A DNA stretch of 20,594 nucleotides, taken from a virus. This document shows positions 16,901 to 20,594 of this stretch, piece by piece (the stretch's first letter is position 1; each line of letters starts with the position of its first letter). The notes beneath the pieces were generated by a model. It was not told where the DNA came from and did not search any database. It worked only from the letters and a program-made list of their open reading frames with translations. A program made the translations under genes and the position numbers. The stretch is from IMG/VR virus record IMGVR_UViG_3300010318_000077, positions 1 through 20,594 of that record; one strand, written 5' to 3'.

Positions 16901-17056
16901 TCTATCGTGTAATTTAAAATAACTGGTGCCGCTATCGTCTTTGCCACCAATTAGTTTTGCCTTAACTCTATTAAAGATACGATCGTTCTGCCCACCACCA
17001 GCCACGCCTGGTCTATACCATTCTACTGATGCTGGTGCTGGTAGGGTGAACTTCAT
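13898..17056 (-). CDS. Tape-measure-like hub protein with C-terminal tail lysozyme domain
   Basis: A 1052-residue protein. About 262-309 is the domain shared with the 744-aa protein. About 316-400 is predicted helical (NKLQSSFERVDNKF, DLSKLSSVVDDLKKSV). About 559-622 is a Gly/Ala hydrophobic stretch (GALTASRLAEGDYLGAALAAG). About 692-722 is the EGG-V-LADGGVNAMIGEAGPEMLL motif typical of tape-measure proteins. About 837-972 resembles the Phage_lysozyme2 family: EEASAIVGNLWAESSFNTGA with candidate catalytic E867, then GAFGLMQWTDGRKAKL. A Pro/Ala-rich tail follows. It likely threads the tail tube and cuts peptidoglycan during DNA entry (inferred). The ATG overlaps the stop of the 58-aa ORF (ATGA), and it lies right after the gp26/58-aa pair, where tape-measure genes usually sit. 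Confidence 0.8.
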   Translation of the reverse strand: MKFTLPAPASVEWYRPGVAGGGQNDRIFNRVKAKLIGGKDDSGTSYFKLHDRSLSSSDADKIIANMKQDEDGYPMLQTGSTSGEAEREYQEWIIDRYLVDTPKTTQEPEEIPVEIEVVEVEQKEPDEPIVVRVEAPFENPETTGAPRRVKLPRVRNTIPKSRINRQQKKDAATRMAESFDNRLDDLLDNIRNPDPGSPPKVRKKKEVLIKKSKKVKASFGKSDDPWKAKTLSSFVGLKLKKSFGRAAEARRIAKEQGADEKGRVHYLTKALGFEFGGDRINRLQGTFSKSPVAAKDPALSADQRFLAGINSDITPPPTKQGELFNTNQYTTKTGVSKVVSDGINKLQSSFERVDNKFRNLIETKKSSVQSDLSKLSSVVDDLKKSVLKNVDTQNKINDVKQQQLDLLFDIAQDDKVNAKEASMEKGSDLSDNLFNENGLEPPEKQDDGGDGPDPFKWLKNLKKWGRRLKNPGKTWKAIKRLTKQKLKKIPGVKGVNNWMKNKKPFQGLRNIFGGNKATNAVKAVDAAGDTAKVARGGGFLSKAGGILNKIPGKGMLGAAAKSPVGKTVSRFLPGANVVIGGALTASRLAEGDYLGAALAAGSMIPGPIGWGFLAGELLGEGGKMLASKNRAAYEERNDPANVMSGLGFSSGEPKSVMPSDGSIPQLVQGSDRRNIFEKMRDGYQNWIYGTEKMSEGGTVKLADGGVNAMIGEAGPEMLLRNGMGAVNPLQSLAPMILAAREVTKRAGTWADPIENFVRQTTDPIAKSLNLPVSPMETEIGKGSIPQIEDKKEEGTGPLGWLAKLFKKRKKKIGKKGSRSSGISPVPVTGIPLGEGETAKAGELVTGLMSRGFTREEASAIVGNLWAESSFNTGAVNPKSGAFGLMQWTDGRKAKLISFAREKGKSPTDLGVQLDYIAWELKGGNQYETSQFQKAMAYGPDIASKTRGFAHEVERAGAHELAASMSKRIGAGESAFNASAGAAAPPAVPVAQQPAPPQPLLPPTQPSVLTLPLLSQAPPASQPSSIFSYSQPQTSALPFTSYEELRRLSLGVR

Positions 17057-17229
17057 CTTTGTGCTGCTTTTCTAGCTTCTTCTTGTTCTTTAATCCAAGC
17101 ATTCAATAGGGAAACATAAACAGTCCTTTCCCATGGCATCATATTTTCAATCTCTGTCAATGAATATTTATGGTGTTGCATGAGAGAGAAGTTTGTTCTA
17201 TAATAGTTCTCTAGAGTATTATAGAACAT
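17053..17229 (-). CDS. 58-aa ORF, candidate frameshift partner of gp26 (tail assembly chaperone-like)
   Basis: A 58-residue protein starting MFYNTLENYYRTNFSLMQHH and including SLTEIENMMPWERTVYVSLL and a charged C-terminal helix (KEQEEARKAAQR). The ATG lies 2 nt after the gp26 stop (TAAGCATG) with GGA 5 nt upstream, so independent starts are possible. It is in the -1 frame of gp26, and a slippery heptamer at 17238-17244 plus hairpin 17194-17228 would fuse it to gp26. Its stop overlaps the next ATG. By position it may be what some cyanophage annotations call gp51, but I am not sure. ENMMPWER-VY resembles small downstream tail-chaperone frames from memory. Confidence 0.75.
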   Translation of the reverse strand: MFYNTLENYYRTNFSLMQHHKYSLTEIENMMPWERTVYVSLLNAWIKEQEEARKAAQR

Positions 17230-17244
17230 GCTTATCCGAAAAAA
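17194..17244 (-). promoter_or_regulatory. Candidate programmed -1 ribosomal frameshift signal
   Basis: In the gp26 frame, codons TCT TTT TTC form the heptamer T TTT TTC (17244-17238). A 9-nt spacer (17237-17229) and then a perfect 12-bp stem (17228-17217 with 17205-17194, TGTTCTATAATA / TATTATAGAACA) with an 11-nt loop follow. A -1 slip reads RIS and then the 58-aa ORF in frame, giving a fusion of about 301 aa. The 3 bases of the downstream ATG lie at the foot of the stem. Confidence 0.8.
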
Positions 17245-17957
17245 GACTGTAAGCCCTCCAACGTATAGGTAGAAGTAACTCCAGTGTTTGGATTGGTGAC
17301 TTCAAGTTCGTGCTTGAGTACAGGCATGGTCTCAAAGAACTGCTGTACTTTCTCGAACTGCTGTTGTGTCATACCATCCAGGAAAGTAATGATCTGATCA
17401 AGTTTCATATCAGCAGCGTCCCAAACCTCTTCACCTTGGAAGATTTGATCCACACACTTAGCGATAAGCACAAACAACTCATCAGTAGTTGTAAGATCTT
17501 TATTAAGAAGAGTGATTTGAATGAACTGATCGATACCAGGATACTTCATAATCATTCCAACATCATCCTGTAGAATGATCTTATTCGTGTGTCCTTCTGG
17601 TTTCTGTACTTGAACATCATCAATATTAATATCAACCGTAACTTGAGTGACACCATCGTCAATACAAGTTACCCTCATTTTAATATCTTCACCAGCAGAT
17701 ACCGAACGGATCTTCAGGAAAATATATTCTAAATCAAATGATGCTAGGTTATCAATCTTGATCCCTCTACTGAGGATACAATTCTTGAGGGTATCTTTTA
17801 CAGCAGACTCAATTTCTTTTGGGTCTTCTGATTCCATAGCAAGGAGTAAAATCTTTTCTTCCTTGACTAAGAATGGTCTGTATTTGATTGTTTTCCCAGT
17901 CGATGGTAGTGCCAATTCATATGATGGCACTGACAAAGTAGGTAATTGTGATGGCAT
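17232..17957 (-). CDS. 26: gp26-like baseplate hub assembly protein
   Basis: A 241-residue protein with the T4_baseplate (gp26) family signature: GKTIKYRPFLVKEEKILLLAMES at about 21-43, then EIESAVKDTLKNCI, DLEYIFLKIRSVSAGE, and a second helical half ending MTQQQFEKVQQFFETMPVLKHE. T4 gp26 (208 aa) is a minor hub assembly protein. Late promoter at 17981, 24 bp upstream of the ATG. Its final codons carry the slippery heptamer of the candidate frameshift, so two forms (241 aa and a ~301-aa fusion) are predicted. Followed by the 58-aa ORF and the tape-measure-like gene, the same order as chaperone/tape-measure loci in lambda-type phages. Confidence 0.85.
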   Translation of the reverse strand: MPSQLPTLSVPSYELALPSTGKTIKYRPFLVKEEKILLLAMESEDPKEIESAVKDTLKNCILSRGIKIDNLASFDLEYIFLKIRSVSAGEDIKMRVTCIDDGVTQVTVDINIDDVQVQKPEGHTNKIILQDDVGMIMKYPGIDQFIQITLLNKDLTTTDELFVLIAKCVDQIFQGEEVWDAADMKLDQIITFLDGMTQQQFEKVQQFFETMPVLKHELEVTNPNTGVTSTYTLEGLQSFFG

Positions 17958-17980
17958 GACAATGAATTATTATATAATGC

Positions 17981-17988
17981 TATTTATG
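17981..17988 (-). promoter_or_regulatory. Late promoter -10 box (CATAAATA) of gp26
   Basis: CATAAATAG on the minus strand, one base past the stop codon (TGA, 17990-17992) of the upstream tube-like gene and 24 bp before the gp26 ATG. It should transcribe gp26, the 58-aa ORF and the 1052-aa gene. Confidence 0.75.
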
Positions 17989-17989
17989 T

Positions 17990-18796
17990 TCACTTCTTAC
18001 CTCTCCATTGAGTAACATCATTATAGATGATGGAGTACTTGCTGTAGTAGAAGTTAGCAGTAACTTTAGTTATCTGAGATGCTCCGTAAGAAAGAGGTAC
18101 AGCATCAATAGAATATGGAAACACATCCATCAATGTATACATCATAGATGACCTTTGGTTTGGTGCCAGGTCACCTTTCTCTGTCTTGACAATAGTTACA
18201 TTACATTGATACTCTTCTGGAAATCTTAATCTGATAGACTTGTCGGCACTAGATCTAGTACCATTCATATCTTTATTCTTTAATTGCTCTAGACTTTGAC
18301 TAGCAACAGAGTATGCCGATGTCCCAGATCCTGATTCTCCCAAGACTTCTTGACCCTTGGGATCATACTCAGAAAAAATAAATCCATACCAAGCATTGAG
18401 AAACTTGAGTGGTGTCATGTTAGCATCACACATCCAACCCAATTGGAAGTCAGTATATAATTTAGTGTGAGCATAGTTTACAGAACCTTCACCCATACGA
18501 TACCCAGAGAGCTGTCCCGTAGCTGCTTGTACGTTCGGTAGTTGTGCTTCCTCACAAAACATTTTCATAAGACTTGGAGTTGTAGTATCCATGTCTTCAT
18601 CGGTAGCACGCTGCATCCCCGTGGCAGTCATCTTCAATCCTAGACCATTAAATCTATCAAGCAGATCTTTATTTGCTCCCGTAGGTGAAGGAAATACAAA
18701 TTCCACATCAAAATTATTACTGTAAGACATACCGCCTTGCTGGGCGATGGTCTCTAGAAAGATTCCTAAACTTTTATCTTTTCTTGTTGATGCCAC
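17990..18796 (-). CDS. Tail tube/tube-initiator-like protein (gp54/gp19 family candidate)
   Basis: A 268-residue protein with tail-tube-type beta sequence: NNFDVEFVFPSP near 25-37; LPNVQAATGQLSGYRMGEGSV-YAHTKLYTDFQLGW in the middle; KFLNAWYGFIFS; and a C-terminal YTLMDVFPYSIDAVPLSYGASQITKVTANFYYS, close to the ends of T4 gp19 and gp54 tube proteins. T4 gp54 is the tube initiator on the baseplate; length and place in the hub cluster favour gp54. No clean ribosome site: the GTG start at 18796 has AGG directly against it. A later ATG (MSYSNNFDV, preceded by AAGGCGG) is an alternative. Promoter box at 18824, overlapping the divergent gp4 leader. Confidence 0.6.
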   Translation of the reverse strand: MASTRKDKSLGIFLETIAQQGGMSYSNNFDVEFVFPSPTGANKDLLDRFNGLGLKMTATGMQRATDEDMDTTTPSLMKMFCEEAQLPNVQAATGQLSGYRMGEGSVNYAHTKLYTDFQLGWMCDANMTPLKFLNAWYGFIFSEYDPKGQEVLGESGSGTSAYSVASQSLEQLKNKDMNGTRSSADKSIRLRFPEEYQCNVTIVKTEKGDLAPNQRSSMMYTLMDVFPYSIDAVPLSYGASQITKVTANFYYSKYSIIYNDVTQWRGKK

Positions 18797-18797
18797 C

Positions 18798-18804
18798 CTA
18801 AATA
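18798..18804 (+). promoter_or_regulatory. Late promoter -10 box (CTAAATA) of the gp4 operon
   Basis: CTAAATA on the plus strand, 27 bp before the gp4 ATG at 18832. It lies inside the 5' end of the divergent minus gene's leader region (its GTG is at 18796). Confidence 0.7.
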
Positions 18805-18829
18805 AAAATAGTTGGTCCAACTATATTTA
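18803..18829. promoter_or_regulatory. 13-bp imperfect palindrome between divergent late promoters
   Basis: Two arms (18803-18815 and 18817-18829) match as reverse complements at 12 of 13 positions around one central base, with the inner 8 bp perfect (ATAGTTGG / CCAACTAT). It covers the gp4 leader and both late boxes. It could be a DNA operator or an RNA hairpin with a 3-5-nt loop just before the ATG. Confidence 0.7.
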
Positions 18830-18831
18830 TC
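18824..18831 (-). promoter_or_regulatory. Late promoter -10 box (GATAAATA) of the tube-like gene
   Basis: GATAAATA on the minus strand, 27 bp before the GTG at 18796 and directly touching the gp4 ATG of the opposite strand. With the plus box at 18798 it forms a face-to-face pair whose transcripts start within a few bases of one another and overlap slightly. Confidence 0.65.
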
Positions 18832-19269
18832 ATGGCATACTCTGGAATTTATAAACCAACAAACCCCTCAAAATATAGGGGCAATCCCACTAGAATTATC
18901 TATCGTTCCATGTGGGAAAGAAAGTTTATGTTTTTCTGTGATCATAATGTTAGCATAGTTGAGTGGGGTAGTGAGGAAGTAATCATTCCTTATCGTTGTC
19001 CCACTGACGGTAGGGTACACAGATATTATCCAGACTTCTATATTAAAGTTAAGTCCAAGACTGGAGTGATCAGTAAGTATCTTATTGAAGTAAAACCCAA
19101 GAAACAAACACAAGCACCGAATGAAAATCCAAAACGTAAGACTGCCTCTTGGAAGAGGGAAGTCCTAACCTACGCTAAGAACCGCGCTAAGTGGGAGGCA
19201 GCAGAGGACTTCTGTGAGGACAGGCAGATGAAATTTTTAATCCTCACCGAAGAACACTTAGGAGTCTAA
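18832..19269 (+). CDS. 4: gp4-like head completion nuclease-type protein
   Basis: A 145-residue protein, close to T4 gp4 in length and motifs (KPTNPSKYRG-PT-IIYRSMWERKF, then EWGSEEVIIPY, HRYYPDFYIKV and YLIEVKPKKQT-AP). The PD (67-68) ... E86-V-K88 arrangement with E29 upstream resembles a PD-(D/E)xK nuclease core. In T4, gp4 acts in head completion before tail joining; whether this copy cuts DNA is unproven. No Shine-Dalgarno is visible in its 20-base leader, which instead contains the ATAGTTGG palindrome. The gene is followed after 2 nt by the 229-aa gene, which has AGGAG inside the gp4 end. Confidence 0.85.
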   Translation: MAYSGIYKPTNPSKYRGNPTRIIYRSMWERKFMFFCDHNVSIVEWGSEEVIIPYRCPTDGRVHRYYPDFYIKVKSKTGVISKYLIEVKPKKQTQAPNENPKRKTASWKREVLTYAKNRAKWEAAEDFCEDRQMKFLILTEEHLGV

Positions 19270-19271
19270 CA

Positions 19272-19961
19272 ATGGCAACTGGATTTAGAGACGTACAAAG
19301 AAATACAGTCAATAAGAATCCTGGTTATGAAACTTTGTTTGAAAAGATAACAAAGAAAACTGAGGGAGAAAAGAAATCTCTCTCATGGTATCGTGCTGCT
19401 GTAAAGTCTGAATCAAAACTTTATGCTAAAGATGCTTCACGATATATCACTGCTGAAAAAAGAGACAGCACTGGCAGTAGCAATGAGCAAGATCAAAACA
19501 TGGTCCGTCGTTATGTAGTAGCAGGACATCTCTATATGTTTGAGTACAAAGCAAAGATGAGATGGTTACCTTACTATGATAGGTTCCCTCTTGTTTATGT
19601 GATCAAGTCAAATAAGAATGAGTTCTTTGGTGCCAACCTACACTACCTACCGATGAAGCGTAGGATCATGGTAGTAAATAAACTACTAAAAAATAATCGT
19701 ATTGAAATTCCTAAAAAGTGCTTCCATAAATATCTACATAATCATGTCGAGGGTTTTTACCTTGATCTTGCTGCGGATGAATGGGACACTGCCATACTTC
19801 TGCCGACCGAAGACTTTGTTAAAGATGTGAACGGTCATGTTTTTCCCTACTCCAAAGAGGATGTCTGGAAAGAAACTAACGATTCATACTACGACAACAT
19901 CAAAGCACAAAGAGTCATCGAAGGTTATGGTAAAGCACAAGACAAGGAGATGGTAAAATAA
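19272..19961 (+). CDS. Conserved-type T4-like phage protein of unknown function (229 aa)
   Basis: A 229-residue protein, MATGFRDVQRNTVNKNPGYE, with a core GHLYMFEYKAKMRWLPYYDR / FPLVYVI / FFGANLHYLPMKRRIM. The LPYYD-FPLV and NLHYLP elements recall a domain I have seen in other myoviruses without a firm function. In T4 the gene after gp4 is gp53 (baseplate wedge), but I see no gp53 signature, so I do not name it. The ATG has AGGAG 7 nt upstream. The C-terminus is basic and hydrophilic. It is likely a minor structural or assembly protein, given gp4 before it and gp48 after it. Confidence 0.7.
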   Translation: MATGFRDVQRNTVNKNPGYETLFEKITKKTEGEKKSLSWYRAAVKSESKLYAKDASRYITAEKRDSTGSSNEQDQNMVRRYVVAGHLYMFEYKAKMRWLPYYDRFPLVYVIKSNKNEFFGANLHYLPMKRRIMVVNKLLKNNRIEIPKKCFHKYLHNHVEGFYLDLAADEWDTAILLPTEDFVKDVNGHVFPYSKEDVWKETNDSYYDNIKAQRVIEGYGKAQDKEMVK

Positions 19962-20594
19962 ATGGCAGAAAAGTTAGACTTGGGTGCTAAAGGGGAGAAC
20001 AATAAAACAACTTCCCTGAAGTACCCAAACAATCTATTCGAAGATTATACTGACTATGTGTACTTTAAATTTCATAGGTACAATGGTCCGTTTTCTGGCA
20101 TCGCTACTCAACAAGAAACTGCTGCTAACGGTGAAACAGAAACCAAAAAAGATACAGCATCTCCTTATGATATTTACAACAGCACTGAGTATGAAGCGGA
20201 TCCAGATCTGCCCGCTATTATGCTTTACATGCCAGAAGATATCTCAACTGGATACCAAACTGACTGGGGCAGCAAAGGATTTACTAACATGGCAGCAGAT
20301 GTTCTTCGTGGTGGTGGAGCCGCTATGTCTGGTCAGGGTGGAAGAACCCTAGAGGCAGTTAAAAATATGATTACTAGGGCAGCTGGAGCAATGCCAACTA
20401 TGGGTGCTGAAGGTCTTGCTGGTGCTATCAATTCCATGCCTGGCGGACTAGGTGGAGGTGGAGTAACTACCAATGATGTTCTACAAGGAACTATGGGGGT
20501 TGTTTTAAATCCAAATACCGAATTGATGTTTAATGGTTATAGCTTAAGAAATTTTTCGTTGAGATTTAAACTAGCACCGAGATCTGCCAAAGAA
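19962..20594 (+). CDS. 48: gp48-like baseplate tail tube cap protein (C-terminus off right edge)
   Basis: 211 codons visible, still open at the right edge. MAEKLDLG ... YPNNLFEDYTDYVYFKFHRY, then LPAIMLYMPEDISTGYQTDW, a Gly/Ala/Met-rich segment (GGGAAMSGQGGR, AAGAMPTMGAEG), and TMGVVLNPNTELMFNGYSLRNFSLRFKLAPRSAKE. The NPNTELMF-G---R-F---FKL-PRS block is the hallmark of the gp48/gp54 group, in T4 the tube cap that closes the baseplate hub and nucleates the tube. The ATG begins directly after the TAA of the 229-aa gene; AAGGAG is about 12 nt upstream. gp54 itself cannot be fully excluded without the C-terminus. Confidence 0.72.
   Translation, partial: MAEKLDLGAKGENNKTTSLKYPNNLFEDYTDYVYFKFHRYNGPFSGIATQQETAANGETETKKDTASPYDIYNSTEYEADPDLPAIMLYMPEDISTGYQTDWGSKGFTNMAADVLRGGGAAMSGQGGRTLEAVKNMITRAAGAMPTMGAEGLAGAINSMPGGLGGGGVTTNDVLQGTMGVVLNPNTELMFNGYSLRNFSLRFKLAPRSAKE

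Noticed and set aside
17165-17172. CATAAATA on the minus strand inside the 58-aa ORF
   Set aside because: It is part of the codons for H-H-K-Y and 109 bp from the next gene; chance occurrence seems as likely as a promoter.
17185-17212. Pseudoknot between the frameshift hairpin loop (AGAGAA) and downstream TTCTCT
   Set aside because: The loop crossing the 12-bp stem would be only 3 nt, too short unless the stem partly opens.
19726-19733. CATAAATA on the plus strand inside the 229-aa gene
   Set aside because: It falls in codons for H-K-Y, over 200 bp from gp48, and no other promoter feature is nearby.
1-20594. CRISPR arrays, insertion sequences, integrase or attachment sites
   Set aside because: No regularly spaced short repeats, transposase or integrase motifs were seen. 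The only DNA-level repeats recognised are the two late-promoter elements.

Overview
The window looks like part of a T4-like myovirus genome that infects marine picocyanobacteria (Synechococcus or Prochlorococcus). Three things support this. It has a T4-type baseplate/tail gene set (gp26, gp27, gp5, gp48 and gp4 relatives). Its promoters are T4/cyanophage late -10 boxes (TATAAATA, CTAAATA, CATAAATA, GATAAATA). It also carries a CpeT-type phycobiliprotein lyase gene, which is a known cyanophage cargo gene. The sequence does not decide which host genus.

Layout. 1-3108 (-) is the N-terminal 1036 codons of a very large repeat-rich virion protein that runs off the left edge. 3109-5303 is an accessory cassette on the minus strand: an unknown 105-aa protein, a 2OG-Fe(II) oxygenase, tRNA-Leu(UAA), an unknown 88-aa protein, cpeT, tRNA-Thr(UGU) and tRNA-Leu(UAG). 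Two related ~75-bp late-promoter elements bound it in direct orientation. 5296-18796 (-) is the baseplate hub/tail module. In transcription order it reads: tail-tube-like protein, gp26, a 58-aa ORF, a 1052-aa lysozyme-domain tape-measure-like protein, a paralogous 744-aa protein, gp27, an enlarged gp5-like protein, and a separate gp5-type beta-helix spike protein. 18832-20594 (+) is a divergent head/tail completion operon: gp4, an unknown 229-aa protein, and gp48 (cut by the right edge). No gene-free stretch exceeds about 300 bases; the longest protein-free stretch (3109-3375) holds a promoter and two tRNAs.

How the genes fit together. gp5 OB-fold, beta-helix spike, gp27, the tape-measure-like proteins and the gp54/gp48-like tube proteins would form the hub, spike and tube base of a contractile tail. 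gp4 acts in head completion. The cassette genes would be made late, together with structural proteins, because their only visible promoters are late boxes.

Most notable observations: (1) a textbook -1 frameshift signal (U UUU UUC heptamer, 9-nt spacer, perfect 12-bp hairpin) at the end of gp26. It would fuse gp26 to the 58-aa ORF directly before a tape-measure-like gene, as in the lambda G/GT arrangement. (2) Promoter-bearing direct repeats flanking the cpeT/tRNA cassette. (3) A gp5 divided into two genes, with Calx-beta-like repeats where a lysozyme would be expected and a lysozyme domain in a different hub protein. (4) A palindromic, face-to-face divergent late promoter region in front of gp4.
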